Source: Neoarius graeffei (lineage: Eukaryota > Chordata > Actinopteri > Siluriformes > Ariidae). From it: a stretch of DNA of 64,000 nucleotides. Positions 35,495 through 47,707 of the stretch are shown here, piece by piece; position 1 is the stretch's first letter; each line of letters opens with the position of its first letter. The stretch spans positions 36,053,698 through 36,117,697 of the forward strand of contig NC_083577.1 in the NCBI RefSeq assembly GCF_027579695.1. The letters are read 5' to 3'. The position numbers and the translations under genes were made by a program. The notes under the pieces were generated by a model. It made no database searches. It saw only the letters and a program-made list of their open reading frames with translations, and was not told the DNA's origin.

Positions 35495-37104
35495 CAGTGG
35501 TGCTTGAAAGTTCGTGAACCCTTTCGAATTTTCTATATTTTTGCATAAATATGACCTAAAACAACATCAGATTTTCACACAAGTCCTAAAAGTAGATAAA
35601 GAGAACCCAGTTAAATAAATGAGACAAAAATATTATACTTAGTCATTTATTTATTGAAGAAAATTATCCAATATTACATATCTGTGAGTAGCAAAAGTAT
35701 GTGAACCTCTAGGATTAGCAGTTAATTTGAAGGTGAAATTAGAGTCACATGTTTTCAATCAATGGGATGACAATGAGGTGTGAGTGGGCACCCTGTTTTA
35801 TTTAAAGAACAGGGATGTATCAAAGTCTGATCTTCACAACACATGTTTGTGGAAGTGTATCATGGCACGAACAAAGGAGATTTCTGAGGACCTCAGAAAA
35901 AGCATTGTTGATGCTCATCAGGCTGGAAAAGGTTACAAAACCATCTCTAAAGAGTTTGGACTTCACCAATCCACAATCAGACAGACTGTGTACAAATGGA
36001 GGAAATTCAAGACCATTGTTACCCTCCCGAGGAGTGGTCGACCAACAACGATCACTCCAAGAGCAAGGCATGTAATAGTCGGCGAGGTCACAAAGGACCC
36101 CAGGGTAACTTCTAAGCAACTGAAGGCCCCTCTCACATTGGCTAATGTTAATGTTCATGAGTCCACCATCAGGAGAACACTGAACAACAATGGTGTACAT
36201 GGCAGGGTTGCAAGGAGAAAGCCACTGCTCTCTAAAAAGAACATTGCTGCTTGTCTGCAGTTTGCGAAAGATCATGTGGACAAGCCAGAAGACTACTGGA
36301 AAAATGTTTTGTGGATGGATGAGACCAAAATAGAACTTTTTGGTTTAAATGAGAAGCGTTATGTTTGGAGAAAGGAAAACACTGCATTCCAGCATAAGAA
36401 CATTATCCCATCTGTGAAACATGGTGGTGGTAGTATCATGGTTTGGGCCTGTTTTGCTGCATCTAGGCCAGGACAGCTTGCCATCATTGATGGAATAATG
36501 AATTCTGAATTATACCAGCAAATTCTAAAGGAAAATATCAGGACATCTGTCCATGAACTGAATCTCAAGAGAAGGTGGGTCATGCAGCAAGACAACAACC
36601 CGAAGCACACAAGTTGTTCTACCAAAAAATGGTTAAAGAAGAATAAAGTAAATGTTTTGGAATGGCCAAGTCAAAGTCCTGACCATAATCCAATCGAAAT
36701 GTTGTGGAAGGACCTGAAGCGAGCAGTTCATGTGAGGAAACCCACCAACATCCCAGAGTTGAAGCTGTTCTGTACGGAGGAATGGGCTAAAATTCCTCCA
36801 AGCCGGTGTGCAGGACTGATCAACAGTTACCAGAAACGTTTAGTTGCAGTTATTGCTGCACAAGGGGGTCACACCAAATACTGAAAGCAAAGGTTCACAT
36901 ACTTTTGCCACTCACAGATATGTAATATTGGATCATTTTCCTCAATAAATAAATGACCAAGTATAATATTTTTGTCTCATTTGTTTAACTGGGTTCTCTT
37001 TATCTACTTTTAGGACTTGTGTGAAAATCTGATGTTGTTTTAGGTCATATTTATGCAGAAATATAGAAAATTCTAAAGGGTTCACAAACTTTCAAGCACC
37101 ACTG
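35495..37104 (+). mobile_element. Tc1-like element, copy 3, structurally complete
   Basis: 1610 bp between TA duplications (35493-35494 and 37105-37106), with matching TIR sequences of roughly 200 bp at both ends. Carries an open transposase (35862-36884). Two relatives in the window (1698-2869 and 25738-27347) are broken. Confidence 0.95.
35862..36884 (+). CDS. Tc1-family transposase, open 340-aa frame
   Basis: DDE transposase that would cut out and reinsert the surrounding element at TA sites. Order: paired-like helix-turn-helix region (about residues 1-110, with KTISKEFGLHQSTIRQTVYK and a GRPTT AT-hook-like motif between the two halves), then the catalytic core with WMDETK, KHGGGSIMVW, QQDNNPKHTS and NPIEMLW. 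From the Asp of QDNN to the Glu of IEML there are 34 intervening residues, the DD34E signature. Length is exactly that of active Tc1 relatives. The ATG at 35862 (MARTKEISED) is the family start; the frame is open 26 codons upstream. Two changes from the commoner family sequence, WTDE to WMDE and DNDPKH to DNNPKH, lie beside catalytic residues and may reduce activity. Whether it is active is unknown. Confidence 0.93.
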   Translation: MARTKEISEDLRKSIVDAHQAGKGYKTISKEFGLHQSTIRQTVYKWRKFKTIVTLPRSGRPTTITPRARHVIVGEVTKDPRVTSKQLKAPLTLANVNVHESTIRRTLNNNGVHGRVARRKPLLSKKNIAACLQFAKDHVDKPEDYWKNVLWMDETKIELFGLNEKRYVWRKENTAFQHKNIIPSVKHGGGSIMVWACFAASRPGQLAIIDGIMNSELYQQILKENIRTSVHELNLKRRWVMQQDNNPKHTSCSTKKWLKKNKVNVLEWPSQSPDHNPIEMLWKDLKRAVHVRKPTNIPELKLFCTEEWAKIPPSRCAGLINSYQKRLVAVIAAQGGHTKY

Positions 37105-37164
37105 TAGATGTTGGCATGTCTGAATCACATCACCATAGATCAGTCTCATCATTGTGTGCTTTAT

Positions 37165-37510
37165 CCTTTTATATGGTTCTCAGGTGGGTTTGGAGCTCAG
37201 CTGGAGGTTTCCTGTCACATGTGCTATGAAGCACCTGAAGAGGTGGATGCCCGAGTAGTGCACAGAGCTGAAGTATGATGAGAGAAACAGGGCAAGAATA
37301 AACAGAAAGAGAGAAAAAGAATGGGATGATGATTACAGAGCTCAAATCACTGTTTACAGTCTAAGCATATGATCATAAATGTGGACATCCTTCTCCACAC
37401 AGGCACAAATTTAACAGCATCTTATTCATATTGAAATTATTTGCCTGAATGTCAATGCTGTCCTTTATGCGAGAGGTGGTACTACCTCAGTACACAGAAA
37501 CGTAGTATGT
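37165..37510. repeat. duplicated flank, unit 3
   Basis: Shares CACATGTGCTATGAAGCAC and AGTCTAAG.ATATGATCATAA with 4515-4665, and a weaker stretch with 6490-6560, in the same order. This supports an old block duplication. Confidence 0.6.
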
Positions 37511-37549
37511 GAATAGTAGAAGTATAGGTATTTAACAGTTATTCCATGA

Positions 37550-38452
37550 AATCGAGTCATACATGAGCTGATAGCTAATGAGGCGCATAGCACCGAGTTG
37601 GCTCAAAGCCATGTACGATGAGACTGAGTGGAATAACTTATTCTATCCACATTCATTGGATTTTAAGAAACGGAGCATTTTTTATTTTTTGCAGATTTGA
37701 TAAATAAAAACTTTATCCAAAATGTCCGACAAAATCATTTCTGATTAAAATGTAAACAAACTGGTGAAATGACAGTAGCAATTTGTGAAAAATGTGATAA
37801 TTCTTGAAAAAAAAAGATACATTCTTACCATCAAATACTTTCATTGTATATTTTGTTGATTTTTTTTTGGGGGGGGGGGGGGGGGGGGGTCCGAGTAGAG
37901 TTTTTATTTCGTCCTCGGCTGGAGTTCAGCAACATGTTCCACCATTTTCTCCTTCGGGGTTTTTTGGTTGTTGGTAAACCAACTTAAAGGTGCATTACTG
38001 TCATCGACTGGGCTGGAGTGTGGAACAGGAGGTTATTTTTGGTTGGTTGGTTTTTGTTGTTGTGTTTTTTTTTTTTTTGGGGGGGGGGACCAAAACCAAA
38101 AAAAAAAAAGAAAGAAAGAAAAAACCTATATTCTTTTAGCTATTTTCTCATCTCAGCTCATTATCTCTAGCTGCTTTATCCTGTTCTACAGGGTCGCAGG
38201 CAAGCTGGAGCCTATCCCAGATGACTACGGGCAAAAAGGCGGGGTACACCCTGGACAAGTCGCCAGGTCATCACAGGGCTCTTTTAGCTATTTTTTTTTC
38301 TTCTAAATACTTGATAAAGTGATATATCTGACTTGATGCGCGCCACCATTTTGTTTTTCTCCACTCACGGTACATGAGGCTGATATCCTAGTAGTAGAGT
38401 AGCCAATCAGAGTGTGTGATTGCTCATATCCAGTGAATGTAGATATAATAAA
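37550..38452 (-). mobile_element. non-autonomous element P, copy 2, with SINE and homopolymers
   Basis: Inverse relative of 32004-32543, starting AACAGTTATTCCATGAAATC. Contains a run of 21 G (37869-37889), T/G/A homopolymers near 38066-38112 and a 5'-truncated SINE (38147-38280). The MAEHVAE-like frame is decayed. Confidence 0.6.
38147..38280 (-). repeat. Mermaid-type SINE, 5'-truncated
   Basis: Only the 3' part of the SINE is present, but it is flanked by the duplication CTTTTAGCTATTTT (38133-38146 and 38281-38294). It was therefore truncated at insertion, as in LINE-driven retroposition. Confidence 0.9.
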
Positions 38453-39802
38453 AGTAAGCATAGGTAGCTAATTATTATGTTTTGTTTTCTTTTTTAAATA
38501 AAGATACAATAAGAACAAAACAGGCTTCCTAGTCATGATATGATTCCTACTCTGGTGATAAATGTTACTTTCAGGCACAGTCTAATTCTGTCTCAAAGTC
38601 TCAGTATGTGTACATCCTATTCTATCAAATCTTATCTCTTATCAGTGACTATCTGATCCATTTACACTTCCTTATTTCGCCCACTAACAGGAAACTCTGT
38701 ATATCCTGTAAACAAATCAAGCAAAGTGCAGGAATGAGTTGAGGCTGGTGTGAAACGTAAAAATAAATGTAGGCAGATTCTCTAACCTGAAAGACCCACA
38801 GAATGGGCTTTATCACCAAATGATTACTATATAGCATGCACCTAAAAAGCATTTGAAATTATATGAAGATGTGTTCGTGATGTTTGTGTTATTATAGCCC
38901 TACTCTCCTGTGTGTGAACATGCTTTCGTTAAATCAGACTTATTCCCAGATCAACATCCCTAATGCTGTTTGTCGATAAATCAATCACTCCTGAGTTACC
39001 TGAAATCCCTCTGGATGCATCGGTACAGACAGCAACATTATGCTATCACTCTGGATTACGTTTTATAAATTGTAAAAGAAATTTACGAGGCAAAAGTCAA
39101 TATACAGTAAGCATGGATTTTAGTTAAAAAAAATTAACTAATTAGTAAATTATATCATCTGAGATGCATTTCATAGAGAGCAAGTAAAAATGAATAAAAA
39201 TACAACAAAATGGCTATAAATAAGGTATTTTACCTTTAAATAAAGTTCTGAATTTTCAAAAACTTAAGCAATTTGGTCATTTTTATTAACTGACATTTAA
39301 GTCCACACAACATTTTACTTCCCTGGGTGATGCTTTGGAAACAAGATCAACTGTGAGCTACTGCACAGTTACGTATCCCCCCGCTCTCGCTTATATCAGA
39401 ATGCAAGCAATCGAAGGAATAGAGACACTTATTATGAATGGTGACTTCAACAAGATAATTAACCCTGAAACAAGTAAGTAAAGAGCAGTGTCTCTCCCCC
39501 AGGGATTTCAGATAGCATCCTGGTAAACGGTCATTTTGAAATAGCATTTTGCTTCTTGAAATAGTGTCAAAATCCACCCTATATGTTTCATAAATACATT
39601 CAATCGATAAACAGGAAGTTGATGTGCGACAGACCTGAAAACGGTATACATGGTATAGAACCCCAAGCTGAAGTTTGGTACCAAGTGGCTATGATTTGTG
39701 GTTGCTGAGAAAAAGGGTGTTACGCACTGACGGACAGACAGAGGTAAACCAGTATACACCCCCCCTCCTTTGGAGCGGGAGTATAATATTAATAATAATA
39801 AT
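38453..39802. other. AT-rich spacer, no gene seen
   Basis: No exon-like frame. Around 39640-39780 the text GGTTGCTGAGAAAAAGGGTG and ACGGACAGACAGAGG resembles 3' ends of RTE-type elements (low confidence). Confidence 0.4.
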
Positions 39803-40178
39803 GGCAGCACGATGGTGTAGTGGTTAGCGCTGTTGCCTCACAGCAAGAAGGTCCGGGTTCGAGCCCCGTGGCCGGCGAGGGCCTTTCTGTGCGGAGTTTG
39901 CATGTTCTCCCCGTGTCCGCGTGGGTTTCCTCCGGGTGCTCCGGTTTCCCCCACAGTCCAAAGACATGCAGGTTAGGTTAACTGGTGACTCTAAATTGAC
40001 CGTAGGTGTGAATGTGAGTGTGAATGGTTGTCTGTGTCTATGTGTCAGCCCTGCGATAACCTGGCGACTTGTCCAGGGTGTACCCCGCCTTTCGCCCATA
40101 GTCAGCTGGGATAGGCTCCAGCTTGCCTGCGACCCTGTAGAACAGGATAAAGCGGCTAGAGATAATGGATGGATGGAT
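39803..40178 (+). repeat. Mermaid-type SINE, full length
   Basis: Inserted in an AAT microsatellite, which hides the target duplication. Exact B box; tail mixed ATGG. Confidence 0.93.
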
Positions 40179-40289
40179 AAAAATAATAATAATAATAAAA
40201 TCAAAGGAATGGATACACTGCGCACTCACTTAGCCTTTAAATGATAGACTAAAGCTATTTTTTCCCTCAGTTGCTGAATATCTTTCCCA

Positions 40290-40592
40290 CTTACACACAT
40301 TCAGTAACCACTAATAGTAGCCTATCCAGGAACAAGACGTGTGAGGTGGGTATATGCCCTGGATGGGATGCCAGTCCATCACAGGACACCATTCACACAC
40401 TCATTTATAACTAAGGGTAATTTATCTTAGCCAGTCCACCTAGTGGCATGTTTCTGAGCAGTGGGAGGACCCTGGAGAATGGGGATACCATGCAAAACAC
40501 CAAACAAACAGTCACCCAGGACCAGATCCAGGACTCTGAAGCTGTGAGGAAGCAATGCTACCTGCTGCTCCACTGAGGCTGCCATAATATTT
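40290..40592 (-). repeat. old SINE related to Mermaid
   Basis: Diverged body with GCCCTGGATGGGATGCCAG, CAATTTA-type and GCAGTGGGAGGA motifs, and a decayed tRNA-like end (GAAGCTGTGAGGAAGCAATG). Another such relic is at 52085-52320. Confidence 0.6.
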
Positions 40593-40804
40593 TCCCAATT
40601 AAGCTTTTTTTTTTGTTATAGTTAATGACCTGAAATAAAACTTTCCATAAGTGACTTGTGGATGGAGGGATTTTCAGGCAACTGAGTGGATGGAGGAGAA
40701 GGATGATCATAATGAGAACACTGATGACAATAGATTGCAGTAACTGGTCAAAAGAAATGTTGTTCTAGACACTGCAAAGGGACTTTCTAGGGAAGTTCAT
40801 GTTC

Positions 40805-40980
40805 ATCTGTGTGTACATGTGCTTATCGTTTACCTCACAAGAAAGGGCTGGGGGAAACATGTGTTTGTTTTATCCTTGATAAACTCATGGAGCTGCAGGA
40901 GGAGGGATTAGCAGAGTCCCCCTGACGAGTTTTGTCTATCTTAGTCACCACCAGCTTCAAACAGAGAGAAAATTGAATTT
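40805..40980. repeat. duplicated flank, unit 3 (continued)
   Basis: Homologous to 24155-24290 and 7480-7610 (TTTTATCCTTGATAAACTCA and GTTTTGTCTATCTTAG). It lies directly beside the gtpbp8-like locus. Confidence 0.65.
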
Positions 40981-41190
40981 AAATCAATCAATAAAATATA
41001 TTCAACAAATATAATACTTATAACAGTGTCACACGAATGTGAGCTTATTTTGAAAAGTCCAGTATATAAAAACGCATCGTAAACTACATGTGAACTTGAT
41101 AACGCAATAATGTTTAACATTTACAGTATTTAACAGGTGTGTTTATCCAGACATACTTACAGAACGGCCTCCAACAAAATCTTAAAATCA

Positions 41191-41487
<297 letters not shown>

Positions 41488-41496
41488 TCACACCTA

Positions 41497-41643
<147 letters not shown>

Positions 41644-41669
41644 TCAGAAAAACTGAATGCCTTAGTCTA

Positions 41670-42002
<333 letters not shown>

Positions 42003-42529
42003 TTATAAATCAACTTGTGATTTTCAATGGCATGCAATGTAATGATTTTTTTAATCAACATGTTGGTCAGTTATCATTTTGATTAACAGTTTCCTATATT
42101 ACCCAAAATGCTGTGTGTCTACCTAGGGATGAGTGATGACAATGGGATTTAACCCTTGCTTCATCTCTATCAAAAGAGTGTTGCAAGCAGGGGTGTTAAT
42201 TCTTTATTCTGTCCAGCTCTCTCAGCTCTTCTTCTGTACACTCAAACTGAACAGGCTCCAAAGCTTCAACTTTCAACTAATACCACAATCAAACACCATC
42301 ATCATGCCCGTCAGCTCGGAGATGACTAACTAGCCAAGCTGAGTCTTTGCTTCATGTAGCAGTGAAACCCGACTGCTATCACTTATGTTTGAGATAATTC
42401 AAATATTTTCTCCTTCTAAGTATAATTGTACCTATAATGCCAATGCCCCCTGGTGATGTCTGTGTGACAATACTGTCAACGTCTCATAGAAATAACATAA
42501 ATATAGCACCATCGAAATCACAATTCACA

Positions 42530-42868
42530 GCCATCCATTCTCTATGCTGCTTATCCAGTTGGGGGTTGCGGATGAGCATGGAGCCAATCCCAGCTGACTT
42601 TGGGTGAGAGGCAATGTACACCCTGGACAGGTCACTAGTTTATCACAGGGCTCAGACAGACAGACAGTCACACTCATATTCGCACCTATGGGCAATTTAG
42701 AGTAGCCAGTTGACCTAAACCAGGTCTTTGGACTGTGGGAGGGAACCAATGCAGTCACAAGGTGAATATCCAAACTCCAAACAGAAAGGCCCCAGTCGGC
42801 CACGAGGTTTGAACCCAGAACCTGCTTGCTGTGAGTTGACAGTGCAGTAACCACTGTCTCACTATGCA
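42530..42868 (-). repeat. Mermaid-like SINE, old copy in gtpbp8 intron 1
   Basis: Recognisable body (CAATTTAGAGTAGCCAGTTG; TTTGGACTGTGGGAGG) and head (GCTTGCTGTGAG) with many changes. Confidence 0.85.
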
Positions 42869-42904
42869 CATCACAAACATATTTTACTACAAACATATTT
42901 TAGA

Positions 42905-43245
42905 AGAAACCTTTATTTGTCTCATGCACACTTCAAGCACAGTGAAATTCATCCTCTGCATTTAACCCATCTGAAGCAGTGAACACACACACACACACAC
43001 ACAGAGCAGTGGGCAGGCACACTAGAGCGCCCGGGAAGCAGTCAGGGGGTTAAGTACTTTGCTCAAGGGCACTTCAGCCCCACATTAACCTAACTGCATG
43101 TCTTTGGACTGTGGGGGGAAACCGGAGCACCCGGAGGAAACCCACGCAGACACGGGGAGAACATGCAAACTCCACACAGAAAGGCCCTCGCCGGCCGCTG
43201 GGGTCGAACCCAGAACCTTCTTGCTGTGAGGCAACTGTGCCGCCC
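42905..43245 (-). repeat. Merman-type SINE in gtpbp8 intron 1
   Basis: Mermaid head and GGACTGTGGGGGGAAACCGG body, with the 3' module GTGCCCTTGAGCAAAG on the minus strand, a CA tract (42986-43005) and a TTTATTTGTC end. It ends about 65 bp before the exon-1 donor. Confidence 0.85.
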
Positions 43246-43625
43246 ACGGTGTGTTTTAGAGTGGAGTTTTTCCTTTTAAGCAATTGAATAATCTGTTCTT
43301 GCCCCTCACCTCTGGCTGTGCGAGTTCAGGCATGTGGTCTATACGCACAGCTGATGAGGAGTTAGACTATCTGGTGTTTGGGAGATGGAGTGAAAAGTCT
43401 CTCTGCACAATTGAGGGCTTCCAGGTCAGGCTGGAAGAGCTGAAACTTTGTCTTGTCTACTTGTCGTGACAGGTGCGCCTCCAGACTACTGAAGGGATAC
43501 AGGAGTCCAAGGCGCTTCTTCTTGGGCAGCAGGGAGACATGGCGCAGGGAGGCGAGCTCATGGAGCTGATGCCTGGACACAAGCCGGACACAGCTGTGCA
43601 GGTGCAACAGGGCCCTTAAACTCAT

Positions 43626-44422
43626 GCTGATGTGGAGATCAGGCTCTGTAATCACTGTTACTATTACAAGACAAAGGACAAAACCTGAAAGTACCTTTCA
43701 GCCTTGTGAAGGTTTTTTTCCCCCTCCAAAACACTTTACACAAGATCAGTATATCAAAAGTACAAAAACAACCCCAGATACATACTTGTTACAGAGCTCA
43801 CATGTATGACAAAGTAGCTAGTAGTTTTATAATAAGACATCTGATCTTAGATAGTCTACTGTTGATCCTAAGGCTATCATATCACCTTCATGCACCCTAT
43901 ATAGTACACACTGCGTGTCCAGTGAGGAGTCGTTTGAGACTGAGCACGCCGGAAAGTCTTGTGTTACCGATTACTGTTTTCCGCAAAATTAAAAAAAAAA
44001 GTGGAAAAAAATATTAACTGTCACACCAAAGGGATATAACTTACTGTTAACTTGGAATATATATTTTTAAAAACAACAAACCGCCTGTACAAAATTCTTA
44101 AACATGTCATGTTGAAGGTTTGGTGTTTCACTTATATAAAACCTGAGGAAACAAGTTCACTTTTCAATAGTTCCGGTGTTGTGAAAGCCAGGATGAGACA
44201 GGTTCCGGGTTATAGAAATTACGGTATATAGCAGCAGTTTCTTGACTTTATTCTAATACTAATTATATTGCAGGGAAAAAAAAGTAAGGACACTTTATAG
44301 TTTACTGTACCGTGTATTCAGAAATCTAGGGTTAGGGTTAACCCTAGTTTCAGTGGTACGGTAAAGTGTAAAATAAAATAGCCAAAAGTAATCCAGAGAT
44401 ATATTTGCAAGTATGAGCACTC
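43626..44422. other. upstream of the gtpbp8-like gene
   Basis: Presumed old promoter side. No divergent gene recognised. Contains GGTTAGGGTTAACCCTAG (44331-44348), a short palindrome with TTAGGG. Confidence 0.4.
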
Positions 44423-44793
44423 ATCATCTCATCTCATCTCATTATCTCTAGCCGCTTTATCCTGTTCTACAGGGTCGCAGGCGAGCTGGAGCCTATCCCA
44501 GCTGACTACAGGCGAAAGGCGGGGTACACCCTGGACAAGTCGCCAGGTCATCACAGGGCTGACACATAGACACAGACAACCATTCACACCTACGGTCAAT
44601 TTAGAGTCACCAGTTAACCTAACCTGCATGTCTTTGGACTGTGGGGGAAACCGTAGCACCCGGAGGAAACCCACGCGGACACGGGGAGAACATGCAAACT
44701 CCGCACGGAAAGGCCCTCGCCGGCCACGGGGCTCGAACCCGGACCTTCTTGCTGTGAGGCGACAGCGCTAACCACTACACCACCGTGCCGCCC
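44423..44793 (-). repeat. Mermaid-type SINE, full length
   Basis: Near-perfect flanks AGCACTCAT/AGCACCCAT; body lacks one short ACTCACATTC unit. Confidence 0.93.
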
Positions 44794-45067
44794 AGCACCC
44801 ATAATCTGAGACATAAATGAAACTGATTTATTCAGCAGCAGTAGTGTTATAGCTGGTGTCTGTGGCGGTGAAACTGGAGCTCATTGCTTACTGGTCAGTC
44901 AGTGTACCTCCTTATCCTCATCTATGGTCCCGAGGCATGGATACTGACCAGAATGAGGTTGCTGTGTTAATCTCAGGGATAATGTGAGGCCCAAGTCCAG
45001 GAGAGCCTCAGAGTAGAGCTGCTGCTCCTCTGAACTGAGAAGCGCCAATTGAGGTGGTTTGAGCACC

Positions 45068-46361
45068 TTAAAGTGCATATCCTGGACCAAATTCGTTTTT
45101 TTTTTTTAATATGAAATAATATTCCTTTACACACTCATCCAGAAGGGTAATTTTGCACAAGGCCATCTGTCTACAGCAGAAAAAAATAAAATAACAAAAC
45201 GCGTCTGGAAAAATCCCAAAGGAGTCTGGAGCCAGATTCGTGACGTCACATGCGGAAGCACCAGCAGGCTGCGAGAGCTTGCACGGTTTCAGTGCACAGC
45301 CTGTGTAGACCAAGTTTAGCAGCTAGTGATTTTGCATTGAAATATGGGATTGTCACCTGAGCGCAATGTTACTTCACCTTTGGATGAAGAATGTAATGTT
45401 GCTACACCCTCCGACGATTCATCTGTTAACCATTTTAATAATTACGCGATAATGTTGAAGAAATTTGCAGAAAACCACCAGGACGTTTTCTCATAAACAA
45501 ACCAGCGCTGACGTAGGATTCAGAGCGAGGCGTCCTGCACGTGACATCATGAAAATCAATGTTTGCCGGGAAATCCAAATGCCAAGTTTTTTCAAAGGCG
45601 GACCAATTTGCCTCAAATGGCTTGATTTCAACTGAATTTTTCTGGTATTGCGCAAGGTAAAAAAATTGCACAAAATGCAAAATGTGACAGATATTTGACC
45701 AAAGTTTAATATAAATTAGGAGAATTACATTGATCTTGTGGGCGGCACGGTGGTGTAGTGGTTAGCACTGTCGCCTCACAGCAAGAAGGTCTGGGTTCGA
45801 GCCCCGTGGCCGGCGAGGGCCTTTCTGTGTGGAGTTTGCATGTTCTCCCCGTGTCCGCGTGGGTTTCCTCCGGGTGCTCCGGTTTCCCCCACAGTCCAAA
45901 GACATGCAGGTTAGGTTAACTGGTGACTCTAAATTGAGCGTAGGTGTGAATGTGAGTGTGAATGGTTGTCTGTGTCTATGTGTCAGCCCTGTGATGACCT
46001 GGCGACTTGTCCAGGGTGTACCCCGCCTTTCGCCCGTAGTCAGCTGGGATAGGCTCCAGCTTGCCTGCGACCCTGTAGAACAGGATAAAGCGGCTAGAGA
46101 TAATGAGATGAGATGAGACATTGATCTTGCTCCTGACAGTTTATATTGTCTGTTTATGAGTGTTTAGTCTATGTCTAGTTCTTATCTAGAGTGTTTATAC
46201 TGTTTGTTTTTTAAATTATTCTATTTTTATTTATTGCATTGCCTGTTTGCACTGTGGGTCAGAGAGGACTGAAATTTCATCTGTGCTGTATGTTGAGCAT
46301 GTATAGCATATTTGACAATAAACTTGACTTGACTTGAATTTACCCGTGATATGCACTTTAA
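45068..46361 (+). mobile_element. TTAA-ended repeat unit, copy 1 (SINE inside)
   Basis: Starts TTAAAGTGCATATCCTGG and ends GTGATATGCACTTTAA, an inverted pair. The first 290 bp (45068-45360) recur inverted at 47420-47707. A Mermaid SINE (45739-46117) and a LINE 3' tail ending TTGACTTGACTTGAA (about 46130-46338) lie inside. TTAA ends suggest piggyBac-type targeting, which is inference only. Confidence 0.55.
45739..46117 (+). repeat. Mermaid-type SINE, full length
   Basis: Perfect 12-bp duplication ACATTGATCTTG at 45727-45738 and 46118-46129. Confidence 0.95.
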
Positions 46362-46453
46362 CCCATGTGTGGCCCTCGGATCATATTAACCCGCTTATCC
46401 TAGAACAAATACTTTTTTCCTCCTGAAACTTGGTGGCTCTGGCTTATTTTCAG

Positions 46454-47707
46454 TTAAAGTGCATATCACGGAGGGATGTAAACACAGATGGTGATGCTAG
46501 CAGCTCCAAGTCCGGGCAACATAAGACTGTCTTTATGAAGAAATGTCCCGGGTTACACCAGCGGTTGTTCATGTAAATGATGAGTCCCCCACCTTTGCCT
46601 TTCCCACATGCTTTAGTGTCTCTGTCGGCTCTCACAGCAGTGAATCCCCGCAGGTCCACGTTAGCATCCGGTACAAGGTGTGTTAGCCATGTCTCTGTAA
46701 AAATAAATAAGCTGCTCTCCCGGTAAATCCGCTGGTTGTTCAGTGTGGATAGCTCGTCGACCTTATTCGGCAGCGAGTTTACATTCCCCATGATAACGAA
46801 GGGAATGGATAGTTTGTAGCGCCGCCGGTTGTCCGCTAGCTTAGCCTTTAGCTTAGCCCCGGCTTTGCAGCCCCTGTGTTTCCTCCTCAGCTCAGCCGGG
46901 ATGGGGTGTCGTATCCCGGCTCGTCCCATTGTTTTCAGGGCCAGCAGCTCCTCTCTCGAATAAGCGAGAAAACTGGCTCCTGGTTGCGTGTTAAAGTTAA
47001 AAATATCCATGGGATATGAAGAAAAATATACTATGTCTTTGTAAGAAGAGCAGAAAAGTAGAAAGGAGGAAAAAAAAGAGATTTAAAGAGCTAAAAACTA
47101 CAGAGCTACTGGAGAGGCAGCTGTCTCCCACAGCGCCCACGGTCACATTTTCTTTACATTTTACTTCACATGTATCAAGGGATATACGTGTCAGGGCTTG
47201 AGATCTTGGGACCTGTCAAACACATTAAACATATACTGTATACAACCCTGCTTAGCCGATTCCATGTGTGTAGCTTATGAAATCTTTCTCCTACAGTAGC
47301 CAGTACTCTTCTAAATGAAGAAATATATAAATACATAATAGAAATTAGAAAAAAAATGTGATTTATGTAACAATAGATAGATGAGCATTGATACATAAAT
47401 CCACGGGTTTAGAAGCTGAAGGTGACAATTCCATATTTCAATGCAAAATCACTAGCTGCTAAACTTGGTCTACACAGGCTGTGCACTGAAACCGTGCAAG
47501 CTCTCGCAGCCTGCTGGTGCTTCCGCAGGTGACATCACGAATCTGGCTCCAGACTCCCTTGGGATTTTTCCAGACGTGTTTTTTTATTTTATTTTTTTCT
47601 GCTGTAGACAGATGGCCTTGTGCAAAATTACCCTTCTGGATGAGTGTGTAAAGGGACATTCTTTCAAATTTTAAAAAAATGAAATTGGTCCAGGATATGC
47701 ACTTTAA
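46454..47707 (-). mobile_element. TTAA-ended repeat unit, copy 2, with LINE fragment
   Basis: Mirror arrangement of copy 1: starts TTAAAGTGCATATCACGG, ends CCAGGATATGCACTTTAA, and its outer 290 bp are the inverse of 45068-45360. Between the two units lie about 90 bp. Confidence 0.55.
46480..47010 (-). mobile_element. LINE fragment: start of the endonuclease region (L2/CR1-like)
   Basis: The minus-strand frame reads IPFVIMGNVNSLPNKVDEL, FTETWLTHLVPDANVDLRGF and GKGKGGGLIIYMNNRWC, matching the N-terminal APE endonuclease of fish L2/CR1-type LINEs. No reverse transcriptase follows, so it is a fragment. Confidence 0.8.

Noticed and set aside
45068-47707. Reading the inverted 290-bp repeats as LTRs
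   Set aside because: They are inverted, not direct, and lack TG...CA ends.
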